The notes under the pieces were generated by a model. That model worked only from the letters and a program-made list of their open reading frames with translations, did no database searches and was not told the origin of the DNA. A program made the translations under genes and the position numbers. From Paenibacillus sp. (GTDB lineage Bacteria > Bacillota > Bacilli > Paenibacillales > Paenibacillaceae), in the NCBI GenBank assembly GCA_017512705.1, contig JAFWEX010000030.1, positions 1 through 64,000 on the forward strand: a DNA stretch of 64,000 nucleotides, read 5' to 3'. Positions 17,513-27,322 of this stretch are shown piece after piece (the first letter of the stretch is position 1; every line of letters starts with the position of its first letter).

Positions 17513-17968
17513 ATGAACATAGAAGTAATCAAAGAGTTTGTGATGCAGAACTGGCTGGTGATCGTTGTTGCACTGATCATTTTGTTCTTTGTTCTGAATG
17601 TGGTCAAAACGATGTTGAAATGGGCGATAGCTATTATCATTATTGCGGCTCTGTTGATATACAGCGGTATCTCCATTGAACAGATTAAACAGACTGTCAC
17701 TGACGTGCAGTCCAGCACGATGGACGCGCTTAAGAAGGAAGCGACAAGCATTATGCTGAAAGAGGCTTCCCAGGCAACGTATACAGCAGGGCAGAATGGT
17801 GAATTTACGATTACCAGTCCTAATGTGGAGATTAAAGGTAACGCAAAGTCGGAAAAAGTCGATGTGACCTTCCGCGGCATTTCGGTTGGTGAATGGAAGA
17901 TGAGCAACGAAACGATCCAAACCTTTGTCGAACAGGCACAAAAAAACAAAACAGCACCCGCTTCGTAG
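17513..17968 (+). CDS. Membrane-anchored hypothetical protein, 151 aa
   Basis: Two adjacent N-terminal hydrophobic segments (WLVIVVALIILFFVLNVV and WAIAIIIIAALLIYSGI) are followed by an amphipathic helix and a beta-rich exported or cytosolic tail (GEFTITSPNVEIKGNAKS). No family recognised. GGAAGG lies 10 nt before the ATG. The CvpA-transglutaminase gene begins 19 bp downstream with its own SD, so the two are probably one operon. Confidence 0.75.
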   Translation: MNIEVIKEFVMQNWLVIVVALIILFFVLNVVKTMLKWAIAIIIIAALLIYSGISIEQIKQTVTDVQSSTMDALKKEATSIMLKEASQATYTAGQNGEFTITSPNVEIKGNAKSEKVDVTFRGISVGEWKMSNETIQTFVEQAQKNKTAPAS

Positions 17969-17987
17969 TTAAAGGAGGAATGGAGAC

Positions 17988-19133
17988 GTGCTGCAAACTT
18001 GGCTGGACAGCCTGAAGGAATTGAATGGGATTACCATTTTGCTACTGCTGATTGTAGCGGCTTCCTTGTTGCAGGGATGGTCCAGAGGGGCTTCACGTTC
18101 TGCGGGGAGACTCTTTGGTTTCCTGATGGACGGTATTATGGCCGTGATTGGCATTTTGTTATCTATTGGTCTGACGTTATGGCTTGCGCCCCATGTACAA
18201 CAGTGGTTGTCTGAGCATGCCTCGGCTATGCCTAATCGTGAATTAAACCGTTGGGAGCAGTTGTATTATACGCTAGTTACAGCGATTGCGGATTTCCCGC
18301 TTATGCGGTTCGCCGTATTGTTTGTACTGAGTTACGGTATTATTCGTATCATTCTTGGATTTATATCTTCCTTTCTATTCACTAGAAGACATGCGGGACA
18401 TGAGCAAGCTGTATCAAAAGGCTTCATCAGCCGCTTGACAGGGGCTGTGATCGGAACTGTAATCGGTTCGGTCCGAGGGATGATTGTAATCGCGGTATTG
18501 TTCATGATTGTCAGCCTATATCCAGGCAGCATGTTTAGCCGTTATGTCGAGGCTTCTCCGATCTACATGCAGGGAGCTAAATCTGTTATTGAGCCGTTGT
18601 CAGGAAACTTTATCAAGGATAAACTTCCTGTATTTACACAGGCTGTGCAGAAGGAACTTGGCGGCATTCTGCAACGGAAGTATGAGGTCATTGATCATAA
18701 TATTCCAGCAGATGTTGAGCAGGCTGCAAAAGAAATTGTAAAAGGAAAGTCTACAGATGAAGCGAAAGCCAGAGCGCTATATGACTGGGTTGGTACGCGA
18801 ATTCAATACGACTACGGGAAAGTAGATGATTACGAGCAGAAGGGGATATGGCACGAACAGACCCCGAAGAATACATTCGATACACGTAAAGGGGTATGTA
18901 TTGATTATGCCCGGCTCTACGCAGTCATGGCTCGTTCCCAAGGTCTTGATGTCAAGGTTGTTACAGGTCTGGGCTATAACGGTCAGGGCGGCTACGGACC
19001 TCATGCGTGGAATGAAGTATATCTTAGTACTACTCAAAGCTGGGTTCCACTTGATCCAACATGGGCTATTAGCGGGGACTGGTTTAATCCGCCGAATTTT
19101 GCCGACACCCATCTGAAAGATCAGTCAGCCTGA
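17988..19133 (+). CDS. CvpA-like membrane domain fused to transglutaminase core
   Basis: A 381-residue membrane protein. Residues about 12-200 form four to five membrane segments resembling CvpA, including TGAVIGTVIGSVRGM (151-165). Residues about 240-375 are a transglutaminase-like cysteine peptidase core with catalytic C304 (KGVCIDYARL), H339 (GPHAWNEV) and D356 (WVPLDPTW). The catalytic domain is probably outside the membrane. The GTG at 17988 follows AAAGGAGG. The tandem PBPs downstream (gap 104 bp) suggest a cell-envelope role, which is inference from position. Confidence 0.85.
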   Translation: MLQTWLDSLKELNGITILLLLIVAASLLQGWSRGASRSAGRLFGFLMDGIMAVIGILLSIGLTLWLAPHVQQWLSEHASAMPNRELNRWEQLYYTLVTAIADFPLMRFAVLFVLSYGIIRIILGFISSFLFTRRHAGHEQAVSKGFISRLTGAVIGTVIGSVRGMIVIAVLFMIVSLYPGSMFSRYVEASPIYMQGAKSVIEPLSGNFIKDKLPVFTQAVQKELGGILQRKYEVIDHNIPADVEQAAKEIVKGKSTDEAKARALYDWVGTRIQYDYGKVDDYEQKGIWHEQTPKNTFDTRKGVCIDYARLYAVMARSQGLDVKVVTGLGYNGQGGYGPHAWNEVYLSTTQSWVPLDPTWAISGDWFNPPNFADTHLKDQSA

Positions 19134-19237
19134 TATTACACTGGACAAGGTTCAAAATATGACGACGTTGCCAGGCTATCATGCCGGAAATAGGATTGTT
19201 TTGCATTATGCATCAAGTCATGAAAGAGGTAGGATGA

Positions 19238-21268
19238 ATGAAAAAGCATTCCAATGAAAAGGATGAACTTACGGACAAAAGGCGCTTTAGCTACCGAATG
19301 AACGTATTTTTCTTCGTTTCCTTTGTTATTTTTAGTGTGATTATTGTACGTTTAGCCTATTTACAATTTGTCGAGGGCCCTGAGCTTAGCCAGGAAGAAG
19401 CGAATAATATTACGAAAGACGTGCCGCTCGCCCCCGTACGAGGAACCATCTATGACTCGACGGGCACGGTAAAGTTGGCATACTCGAAGCCGATTCAATC
19501 TCTTTATCTCACATTGTACAAAAACTATGGGGATGTGAATGGACAACCCAATCCGAAGATTGGAGAAGTTCAGGATATCGCTCAGCGATTGCATGATGCC
19601 TTCGAAAAGCATAAAGCCAAAGATTCGGAGACCTTGACCGTGGATCAAATCATGGAGGAAATGGATCTGAATTCACGCAAAGCGAATGGCTTTATGCCAA
19701 GACTGATCAAGAGTGATCTGTCGGAAGCTGAAGTTGCCTATTTTCTTCAGCACAAGGATGAATTCAAAGGCATTCAGATCGTAGAGGAAAGTGTGCGTTA
19801 CTATGATCCGGATACGGTTGCCGTGCAGTCGATTGGTTATCTGAAAAAATTCAAAAGCTCAAAATCCTTGAAAAAATATCAAGAAGTGGATGAAGCGAAC
19901 AAGACACAGACCGACCCAGGCTTGGTATACACAGAAAATGAATTTGTTGGGTTCGATGGTCTTGAGTTGCAGTATCAGGATAAGCTGCGAGGCAAAAGCG
20001 GTTATACCTCCGTTGACGTTGATCTGCGCAACTTGCCTGAGGGTGTAGCGGGTACAACCCCGCCAGAGAAAGGGTACGATCTAATTTCCAGCATCAACAA
20101 AAACGTGCAGATGAAAACCGAGCAGGCGATATTAGATCAGTTGAGCTGGCTACATCGTAATCCGGTATCAGGCAGATTACATCCGAATGCAACAACCGGC
20201 TTTGCCGTTGCCATGGAAGTGGATACAGGTAAGGTGGTGGCAGCTGCGAGCATGCCTGATTACGACACGAATGTGTGGAGAACGGGCAGCATAAGCAATG
20301 AAGATTACGATAAAATCAAATATATTTATCAGAACGGTACAATCCGGGGATTTCCGCCTACTGATTCAAATAAGCGTGCAGAATCGGTAGTTCTGCTTGG
20401 TTCAACGATCAAGCCACTCACTGTTCTGATCGGGTTAAAAGAAGGATTCTTTACGACTAATTCAGTCTACATTGACCGTGGATCAACAACGTTTGGTGGA
20501 GATAACCGCCGAGTGCAGAACTCCTCTGGCCATGTCTACGGTGCACTGCGTCCGCATGAGGCAATTCGTCATTCCTCCAACGTATTTATGATTGATGAGA
20601 TTGGTAAAAAGCTGTACTCGCAGTATGGTGCAAAAGGTGTGGACGTTTGGGACAATTATATGGAGCAGTTTGGTCTGGGGGTAAAAACGGGAGTGGACCT
20701 GCCGAATGAATGGGCTGGACGCAAAGAATATATGGAAAGCTCTGAAAGTTCCCTCACCAAGCTGGTATATGCTTCCTTTGGACAACAGGGTAAGTATACA
20801 ACGATGCAGCTTGCTCAGTTTACAGCGATGCTGGCAAATAAAGGAAAGCGCATGCAACCACAGTTCGTGAAGGAGTTCAGGGATGCAGAAGGTAATGTTG
20901 TCGAGAAGGTGAAACCTAAAGTTCTAAATACGGTAGAATTCGACGATGCGCATTGGAATGAGGTACAGCGTGGTATGGCAACCTCCGTTTCTTCCTTTGG
21001 CGGTTTCCCTTATGACTTTGCCAGAAAAACAGGTACGTCGACACAAAGTATTGGAGGTAAATCGGTCGATAACGGAGTATTTATCGCTTATGCACCACGT
21101 AACAATCCGAAACTGGCTGTTGCCGTCATGATCCCTGAAGGGGGCTTCGGTTCCACCAGTGCTGCGCCAGTTGCGCGGGCGATCTTCGATGCTTACGATC
21201 AGGAATTTGGACTCGACGGAGTTCCGAAAAAAGATAAGAATAAAGAAGCAGAAACGAATAATCAGTGA
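19238..21268 (+). CDS. Class B penicillin-binding protein (transpeptidase), copy A
   Basis: A membrane-anchored peptidoglycan transpeptidase of the PBP2/PbpA-PbpH type, 676 aa. It has an N-terminal anchor (FFFVSFVIFSVIIVRLAYL, 24-42), a pedestal with LAPVRGTIYDSTG, and a transpeptidase domain with S389-T-I-K392, S446-S-N448 and K597-T-G599. All active-site motifs are intact. GAAAGAGGTAGG precedes the ATG. It is followed by its own terminator and then by a paralogue. Confidence 0.93.
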   Translation: MKKHSNEKDELTDKRRFSYRMNVFFFVSFVIFSVIIVRLAYLQFVEGPELSQEEANNITKDVPLAPVRGTIYDSTGTVKLAYSKPIQSLYLTLYKNYGDVNGQPNPKIGEVQDIAQRLHDAFEKHKAKDSETLTVDQIMEEMDLNSRKANGFMPRLIKSDLSEAEVAYFLQHKDEFKGIQIVEESVRYYDPDTVAVQSIGYLKKFKSSKSLKKYQEVDEANKTQTDPGLVYTENEFVGFDGLELQYQDKLRGKSGYTSVDVDLRNLPEGVAGTTPPEKGYDLISSINKNVQMKTEQAILDQLSWLHRNPVSGRLHPNATTGFAVAMEVDTGKVVAAASMPDYDTNVWRTGSISNEDYDKIKYIYQNGTIRGFPPTDSNKRAESVVLLGSTIKPLTVLIGLKEGFFTTNSVYIDRGSTTFGGDNRRVQNSSGHVYGALRPHEAIRHSSNVFMIDEIGKKLYSQYGAKGVDVWDNYMEQFGLGVKTGVDLPNEWAGRKEYMESSESSLTKLVYASFGQQGKYTTMQLAQFTAMLANKGKRMQPQFVKEFRDAEGNVVEKVKPKVLNTVEFDDAHWNEVQRGMATSVSSFGGFPYDFARKTGTSTQSIGGKSVDNGVFIAYAPRNNPKLAVAVMIPEGGFGSTSAAPVARAIFDAYDQEFGLDGVPKKDKNKEAETNNQ

Positions 21269-21312
21269 TATGGTGAAAAGGTAATAAGAATAAAAAAATA
21301 ATAAAAATAAAA

Positions 21313-21337
21313 AGATCCCGAATCCGGGGTCTTTTTT
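21313..21337 (+). terminator. Terminator between the two PBP genes
   Basis: Stem AGATCCCG/CGGGGTCT (one G-T pair) with AATC loop, then T6. It implies that the second PBP has its own promoter. Confidence 0.8.
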
Positions 21338-21518
21338 GTGTTGATTTAATGTAACGCAAATGGATTCTATGACGAAAATGTAACCAAAAATAGAAGGACG
21401 TTACAGTCAGATTTTGTTAAAATTAGGTATAAAGATAGGACATAGGGTCATTTATGACCTTTCGACATAAAAAAGGTATCTTATTTTTTTACTTTAAAAG
21501 AACGGAGAGACGCACTGT

Positions 21519-23483
21519 ATGTTTAACCGACTGAAGAACAAACTGCCGAATGAAGATGAGGGAGCGTCTAACAAACCTTCGACGGCCAGGTTGAATATGT
21601 TTTTTTTCGCGGCATTTGTTATATTCAGCATCCTGATCTTTCGCTTGGCATTTATACAGTTCGTTGAAGGGCCAGAACTGACGTATATGGAATCCACACG
21701 CAATACAAAAGATATTCCGCTTGCTCCTGTGCGTGGTCCGATTTACGATGCAACGGGCAAAGTGGTGCTTGCTTATTCGGAACCAGTGCAGTCGCTCTAT
21801 GTACTTCTGTATGAGGATTATCGCAATGATGAACGCAGGAAAGAAGCGGAAGGACTGGCTCACGAACTGGCGGATATATTCAAGCAATTTAATCCGGGAG
21901 ACGAGAAGCAGCCAGATGCAGAAGAGATTATTAAACGACTGGATCTCAATCATCAAAAAACATTCGGATATGTGCCTAGACTGGTCAAGTCGGATCTATC
22001 GACGAAAGAAATTGCCTTTTTTATGGAGAAGAAAACGGAATATCCGGGCGTAATGGTACTGGAAGAGAATGTACGGAGATACGACCCGGATCGGGTTGCT
22101 GTCCAGGTTGTTGGTTACACACGGGAATTTAAGGGAGCAGGGACATTGAAGCAGTACAAAACGATCATCGAGCAATCGACTTCTCAACGTGATCCAGGTT
22201 TAGTGTACTCCCAGGATGAGAAGGTTGGCTTCGATGGATTGGAACTGCAATATCAGCAGGAGCTTCGTGGACGAAGCGGCTATCAATCTATTGACATTGA
22301 CTCTCGAAATTTGCCTACAGGGGCGATGGAGCTGACCCCGCCCGAGAAAGGCTACAGTCTGATCTCCACCATCAACAAGGAGATTCAGCTTGTGGCACAG
22401 CAGGCAATTACGGATGAATTACGCAAATTGCCAAAAGCCGTTACCGGTTATGCTGTAGCGATGGAAGTGGACACGGGTAATGTGGTAGCCATGGCAAGTA
22501 TGCCCGATTACGATCCGAATGATTGGGATTATGACAAAATCAAGTATGTGTTCCGCAATGGAACGACAGAGTCTTTCCCTCCTGATGATTCTAGAAAACG
22601 TGCAGAATCTGCTGTGTTGCTTGGGTCGGTTATCAAACCGCTGAGTGTACTGATCGGTTTAAAAGAGGGGTTATTCACTGCGGGAGAAACGTATCCCGAT
22701 ATAGGGTATGCCCTGTTAGGCAAAGACGGACGACAAGTCAAAAACTCCCGCTCTGCCTACAATGGAAATATTACCGCACGGAGAGCGATTGAAAAATCGT
22801 CCAATGCTTTCATGATTGACATGGTGGGCAAGCGCTTGCTGAGGCAGTATGGTGCTGAGAAAGGCATTAACAAGTGGGACGAATACATGAAAGAGTTTGG
22901 TTTGGGTGTTTCCACAGGTATTGATCTGCCGAATGAATTCCTAGGCCAGTTGGAATATAGGGATGAGGATGAGTCGGCTTTGACTCGTTTGGCGTTTGCG
23001 TCCTTTGGTCAGCAAGCCAAATATACGACGATGCAGTTGGCACAGTATACGACCATGCTGGCGAACAAGGGCAAACGAATGGAACCTCACCTGGTGAAGG
23101 AAATTCGGGATGCAGATGGCACTGTGGTGAAAAAGTTCAAACCGAAGGTTCTTAACGAGGTAAAGTTTGCAGATGCGCACTGGAACGAGGTGCATAAGGG
23201 TATGGTGACGAAAGTAAGTGCGTTTGACGGCTTCCCTTATGATTTTGCCAGAAAGACAGGAACATCGGAGCAAGGAACGGGACCTAATAAAAAAGAGAAC
23301 GGTGTCTTTATCGCTTTTGCACCGCGAGATAATCCGAAACTTGCTATAGCGGTTGTTGTACCAGAAGGTGGATACGGATCAGTCAGCGCTGCGCCTGTAG
23401 CTCGCAAAATTTTTGATGCTTATGATCGTGTGTATGGATTGGATGGTATCCCTAAGAGCAAAAAAGATCAGAATCAGGAGTAA
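21519..23483 (+). CDS. Class B penicillin-binding protein (transpeptidase), copy B
   Basis: A 654-residue tandem paralogue of the preceding gene, colinear throughout. It has a membrane anchor (about 27-47), LAPVRGPIYDATG, then S370-V-I-K373, S427-S-N429 and K579-T-G581. All catalytic motifs are intact, so both copies should be active. The divergence is strongest in the pedestal (about 95-150) and a shorter loop before the SxxK helix. AACGGAGAG precedes the ATG. A terminator follows. Confidence 0.93.
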   Translation: MFNRLKNKLPNEDEGASNKPSTARLNMFFFAAFVIFSILIFRLAFIQFVEGPELTYMESTRNTKDIPLAPVRGPIYDATGKVVLAYSEPVQSLYVLLYEDYRNDERRKEAEGLAHELADIFKQFNPGDEKQPDAEEIIKRLDLNHQKTFGYVPRLVKSDLSTKEIAFFMEKKTEYPGVMVLEENVRRYDPDRVAVQVVGYTREFKGAGTLKQYKTIIEQSTSQRDPGLVYSQDEKVGFDGLELQYQQELRGRSGYQSIDIDSRNLPTGAMELTPPEKGYSLISTINKEIQLVAQQAITDELRKLPKAVTGYAVAMEVDTGNVVAMASMPDYDPNDWDYDKIKYVFRNGTTESFPPDDSRKRAESAVLLGSVIKPLSVLIGLKEGLFTAGETYPDIGYALLGKDGRQVKNSRSAYNGNITARRAIEKSSNAFMIDMVGKRLLRQYGAEKGINKWDEYMKEFGLGVSTGIDLPNEFLGQLEYRDEDESALTRLAFASFGQQAKYTTMQLAQYTTMLANKGKRMEPHLVKEIRDADGTVVKKFKPKVLNEVKFADAHWNEVHKGMVTKVSAFDGFPYDFARKTGTSEQGTGPNKKENGVFIAFAPRDNPKLAIAVVVPEGGYGSVSAAPVARKIFDAYDRVYGLDGIPKSKKDQNQE

Positions 23484-23517
23484 AGTTAAACTTCAATAGA
23501 TCAAGTGATGCTTCAGG

Positions 23518-23552
23518 AAAGGCGAGGGAATTTAACCCTTGCCTTTTTTTTT
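23518..23552 (+). terminator. Terminator after PBP copy B
   Basis: Stem AAAGGCGAGGG/CCCTTGCCTTT, AATTTAA loop, then nine T residues. Confidence 0.88.
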
Positions 23553-23566
23553 GTCATCGGATAAAA

Positions 23567-23582
23567 TTTGCACTGAGGAAAC
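23567..23582 (+). promoter_or_regulatory. Candidate MntR operator upstream of the metal ABC operon
   Basis: TTTGCACTGAGGAAAC matches 13 of 16 positions of the B. subtilis-type MntR box as I remember it (TTTGCCTTAAGGAAAC). A second DtxR-like segment, TTAGGTTTGGTTAAAATAA, lies at 23587-23605. Both are pattern matches only. Confidence 0.4.
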
Positions 23583-23669
23583 ATTGTTAGGTTTGGTTAA
23601 AATAAGATACCTTGGACAACTTAATTAGTTATGGACAAATATTTTAGATCAGGGAAAGGAGAGGTTGCA

Positions 23670-24620
23670 TTGTTAAAGGTGAAGATGAAAAGTATCCAAC
23701 GCGGCGTCATTACTCTGGCTTGTATTGTGCTGATTATCGTGCTTACGGCATGTTCGAGTACTCCGGGAACGGATGGGAATGACAAGGTGCGGATTACTGC
23801 AACAACAGGCATGATTGCGGACGTAGCACGTGAAGTGGGCGGGAAATATGTTGAGGTTACCGGATTAATGGGACCGGGGGTAGACCCTCACTTGTATAAG
23901 GCCTCCCAAGGGGATATTCGCAAACTGGAGCAAGCCGAGGTGATTTTTTACAATGGATTGCACCTCGAGGGGAAAATGACAGATATATTGGAGAAAATGT
24001 CCAAAAGCAAACTTGTCACCGCAGTAGCTGAAAAAATTCCGGTAGAGGAGTTGCATTCAGGTCAAGCGACAGGTGGAACTGCGTATGATCCACATGTGTG
24101 GTTCAACGTCAAACACTGGATGCGTGCAACCGAAGCTGTTCGTGACACGCTGATGGAAGCGGACCCGGATCATGCGGAGCAGTATAAGGCACAGGCCGAA
24201 GCGTATCTCGGGAAGCTGGAAGCGCTCGATGCGGAAGTGCGAGAGAAGATCGGACAGATCCCTGAAGCGAGCCGCGTACTGGTAACAGCGCATGATGCAT
24301 TTGGCTATTTCGGTCAAGCCTACGGAATTAAAGTCATGGGCCTTCAAGGGATAAGTACGGCAGCGGAATATGGAGCCAAAGACGTAAGTGAACTGAGAGA
24401 TTTTTTGGTGGAACATCAGATCAAAGCTGTATTCATTGAATCGAGTGTACCTGCTAAAGCGATGGAAGCCATCATTGCCGGTGCTGCGGAGAAGGGACAT
24501 ACCGTCAGCATAGGAGGAGAACTTTTTTCGGACGCTATGGGGGCAGAAGGAACGGAAGAGGGGACTTACATCGGAATGGTAAGGCACAATGTCGAAACGA
24601 TAGCGGCGGCTTTGAAATAA
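23670..24620 (+). CDS. Metal ABC transporter substrate-binding lipoprotein (Mn/Zn type)
   Basis: A cluster A-I solute-binding lipoprotein (ZnuA/TroA/MntC family). The lipobox is LTAC, after the hydrophobic ITLACIVLIIVLTAC. Metal ligands are recognisable: H in GVDPHLYKAS, H in YDPHVWFN, E in IESSVPAKAM and D in SIGGELFSDAMG. The GVDPHLYKASQGDIRKLEQA segment without a His-rich loop favours manganese over zinc, but this is inference. I choose TTG 23670, with AAAGGAGAGG 5 nt upstream; ATG 23685 is also possible. First gene of a four-gene operon. Confidence 0.93.
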   Translation: MLKVKMKSIQRGVITLACIVLIIVLTACSSTPGTDGNDKVRITATTGMIADVAREVGGKYVEVTGLMGPGVDPHLYKASQGDIRKLEQAEVIFYNGLHLEGKMTDILEKMSKSKLVTAVAEKIPVEELHSGQATGGTAYDPHVWFNVKHWMRATEAVRDTLMEADPDHAEQYKAQAEAYLGKLEALDAEVREKIGQIPEASRVLVTAHDAFGYFGQAYGIKVMGLQGISTAAEYGAKDVSELRDFLVEHQIKAVFIESSVPAKAMEAIIAGAAEKGHTVSIGGELFSDAMGAEGTEEGTYIGMVRHNVETIAAALK

Positions 24621-24645
24621 TGAGTTATCTGGAGAGAGGAGAGCG

Positions 24646-25476
24646 ATGATGATGAACGATTCCAACGCAATGAAACAATCTTTAGAAAATGCAGAGAGTC
24701 ACCTGACAGCACAAGGAAAAATAATGGCCTCTTCACCTCTTCGCGTAAGAAATCTGGCGGTTGCTTATCACAAAAAGCCAGTACTCAGCCATGTATCATT
24801 TGATGTACCCGAAGGACAACTGATTGGTATACTTGGCCCCAACGGTGCAGGGAAGTCAACATTGATCAAAGCCATTCTTGGGCTGGTGCCCAAAATGCAG
24901 GGTGACGTAGAAATCTTCGGACAATCTTATCGTGAAGCACGGCGGCGGATCGGTTACGTTCCCCAGAGAGAGTCAGTAGATTGGGATTTTCCGACGCATG
25001 CGTTAGATGTGGTCATGATGGGGAGATACGGACATTTGGGCTGGTTCCGTCGTCCTGGCAAAAAAGAGAGGGATCTAGCCGCTCATTGTCTGGAACAGGT
25101 CGGCATGGGGGATTACATGTATCGGCAGATCAGTCAGCTATCAGGGGGGCAGCAGCAACGTGTGTTTTTGGCCAGAGCTCTGGTACAGGATGCAGACCTG
25201 TACTTCATGGATGAGCCATTTGCAGGAGTGGATGCGACCACGGAGAGAGCGATCATTTCACTGTTGGAGCAATTAAAAAAGCAAGGTAAGACCGTGCTGG
25301 TCGTTCACCATGATTTGGCTACGGTGGAAGAATACTTTGATCATGTACTCTTGCTCAATGGACGCCTGGTTGCATCTGGACCAACCAACGAAGTATTTGT
25401 AGCGGATCGGTTACAGGAAACCTACGGAGGCCGGATTGCGATGATCGGCAGCCGAACGGAGAAAGGCCAGGTGTAG
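24646..25476 (+). CDS. Metal ABC transporter ATP-binding protein
   Basis: A 276-residue ABC ATPase. Walker A is GPNGAGKST, the signature is LSGGQQQR, and Walker B is LYFMDEPFAGVD with the following H-loop VVHHDLA. It has a charged N-terminal extension of about 30 residues relative to most homologues; an internal ATG after it (MASSPLRVRNLAV) is possible. It lies 25 bp after the binding-protein gene. Confidence 0.95.
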   Translation: MMMNDSNAMKQSLENAESHLTAQGKIMASSPLRVRNLAVAYHKKPVLSHVSFDVPEGQLIGILGPNGAGKSTLIKAILGLVPKMQGDVEIFGQSYREARRRIGYVPQRESVDWDFPTHALDVVMMGRYGHLGWFRRPGKKERDLAAHCLEQVGMGDYMYRQISQLSGGQQQRVFLARALVQDADLYFMDEPFAGVDATTERAIISLLEQLKKQGKTVLVVHHDLATVEEYFDHVLLLNGRLVASGPTNEVFVADRLQETYGGRIAMIGSRTEKGQV

Positions 25477-25480
25477 CTCC

Positions 25481-26440
25481 ATGTGGAACTGGGTTGCTTC
25501 TATTCTGTCAGATCCGAATACACGCTGGATACTGCTTGGGTGCATGTTGCTTGGATTCAGTAGTGGTATTATTGGTTCTTTCACATTTCTTCGCCGTCAA
25601 AGTCTTATGGGAGATACTCTCGCACATGCCGCTCTGCCGGGAATCTGTATTGCGTTTATGTTTACGGAAACGAAATCCATTGGATTGTTTCTGTTCGGTG
25701 CACTCATCGCAGGAATCGTGGCAACCTTCGGCATTTCGTGGATCACCCGATATTCAAGAATTAAGCAAGATGCAGCGATGGGGATCGTCCTGACGGTGTT
25801 CTTCGGGATCGGTGTAGTAATGTTGACACGTATTCAGCACAGCGCAAGCGGGAGCCAGAGTGGACTTGACAAGTATCTGTTCGGGCAAGCGGCATCGATG
25901 GTGCTCACCGATGTATATATCATGGGCGGGGTATGTCTTGTATTATTACTTGCTTGCCTTCTCTGGTTCAAGGAATTTAAGCTAGTGAGCTTTGATCCGG
26001 GCTTTGCAAGAGGTATGGGGCTGCCCGTCGGTGTACTGGAGCAATTGATTCTGTTGCTTACAGTGATTGCTGTTGTCGCCGGAATTCAGGCGGTAGGTGT
26101 GGTGCTAGTTGCAGCACTGCTGGTGACTCCTGCAGCAGCTGCACGATGCTGGACCGATTCGCTCGCTCTAATGGTACTGCTGTCTGGGGTGTTCGGTGCC
26201 GTAAGCGGTTCAGCGGGGACGGTGTTTAGCACGCTTGTTCCTAATCTGCCGACAGGCCCGGTAACGGTGCTTGCAGCAACGGTGCTGTTTATTGGGTCTA
26301 CTCTACTCGCACCAAGACGCGGATTACTTGCCCGCAAGCTACGGAGCATTCAAGCCAAATCCGCGTATATACGTGAAGAGCAGGCTACGTTGCAGATCGG
26401 CTCCGCTCAGCCGAAAGCGCAGAAACGGGGGGAGTTGTAG
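25481..26440 (+). CDS. Metal ABC transporter permease, first subunit
   Basis: A 319-residue polytopic permease of the ABC-3 family (MntC/TroC/ZnuB type). The conserved FLRRQSLMGDTLAHAALPGI near the N-terminus and a C-terminal soluble tail are visible. The start lies 4 bp after the ATPase stop. It forms a heterodimeric channel with the next subunit. Confidence 0.94.
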   Translation: MWNWVASILSDPNTRWILLGCMLLGFSSGIIGSFTFLRRQSLMGDTLAHAALPGICIAFMFTETKSIGLFLFGALIAGIVATFGISWITRYSRIKQDAAMGIVLTVFFGIGVVMLTRIQHSASGSQSGLDKYLFGQAASMVLTDVYIMGGVCLVLLLACLLWFKEFKLVSFDPGFARGMGLPVGVLEQLILLLTVIAVVAGIQAVGVVLVAALLVTPAAAARCWTDSLALMVLLSGVFGAVSGSAGTVFSTLVPNLPTGPVTVLAATVLFIGSTLLAPRRGLLARKLRSIQAKSAYIREEQATLQIGSAQPKAQKRGEL

Positions 26441-27313
26441 ATGGCCACATTTTGGATTATTTTAACGGCAGTATTAGTCTCCTCTGCTTGTGCTATTCTT
26501 GGTTGCTTCCTGATTCTGCGCCGGATGGCGCTGGTTGGAGATGCGATCAGTCATGCCGTGCTGCCAGGGATTGCCATTGCGTTTCTGTGGAGCGGCTCCA
26601 GAGACTCCTTATGGATGCTGTTAGGTGCAACGGTGTTTGGATTGTTGACGGTGTTCTTCATTCAAAGTCTTCAGGCGGGAGGGCTATCTTCGGACGCCTC
26701 CATTGGCATTGTTTTTACGGCACTCTTTGCCGTGGGCGTTATTCTGATTAGTCTGAATGCCCAGCACATTGATCTGGATCTGGACTGTGTGTTGTTCGGA
26801 GAGATTGCCTATGTGCAATGGGATACATTAACCATGTGGGGGATGGATGTTGGGCCAAGAGCGGTATGGATGTTGGGTATTACGTTACTTGTCATTCTTA
26901 TCGTTGTCGGACTGTTCTACAAACAGTTCAAGTTATGTGCTTTCGATCCGGCGCTGGCTGCGGCTTGTGGCATCCCGGTAGTTTTATTCCATTATGCGCT
27001 CATGGGACTTGTGTCAATGACGTCAGTTGCTTCTTTTGAAAGTGTGGGCTCCATTCTCGTTGTAGGCATGTTGATTGTACCCGCGGCGGCAGCTTATCTA
27101 CTCACAGATCAGCTTGGTAAAATGATTCTGTATGCTGTACTCGTCGGTGCAGTCTCTTCGGTTGGCGGTTATCTGATGGCATATGCATTGGATGCTTCCA
27201 TTGCAGGTTGTATGGTGGCTGTGGCAGGGATGATCTTTGTCCTCGCACTCTTGTTATCTCCGAAACACGGTATCGTGCTTCGATATGTACGGCGCAAATT
27301 TGCGACGCGGTGA
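26441..27313 (+). CDS. Metal ABC transporter permease, second subunit
   Basis: A 290-residue ABC-3 permease paralogous to the preceding one (LRRMALVGDAISHAVLPGI at the same position). The ATG immediately abuts the previous stop, indicating tight translational coupling. Two different permeases fit the MntCD/TroCD arrangement. A terminator follows. Confidence 0.94.
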   Translation: MATFWIILTAVLVSSACAILGCFLILRRMALVGDAISHAVLPGIAIAFLWSGSRDSLWMLLGATVFGLLTVFFIQSLQAGGLSSDASIGIVFTALFAVGVILISLNAQHIDLDLDCVLFGEIAYVQWDTLTMWGMDVGPRAVWMLGITLLVILIVVGLFYKQFKLCAFDPALAAACGIPVVLFHYALMGLVSMTSVASFESVGSILVVGMLIVPAAAAYLLTDQLGKMILYAVLVGAVSSVGGYLMAYALDASIAGCMVAVAGMIFVLALLLSPKHGIVLRYVRRKFATR

Positions 27314-27322
27314 AAATAAAGA

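Noticed and set aside
24057-24665. A 202-codon minus-strand frame opposite the metal-binding lipoprotein gene
   Set aside because: Shadow of a confidently assigned gene.
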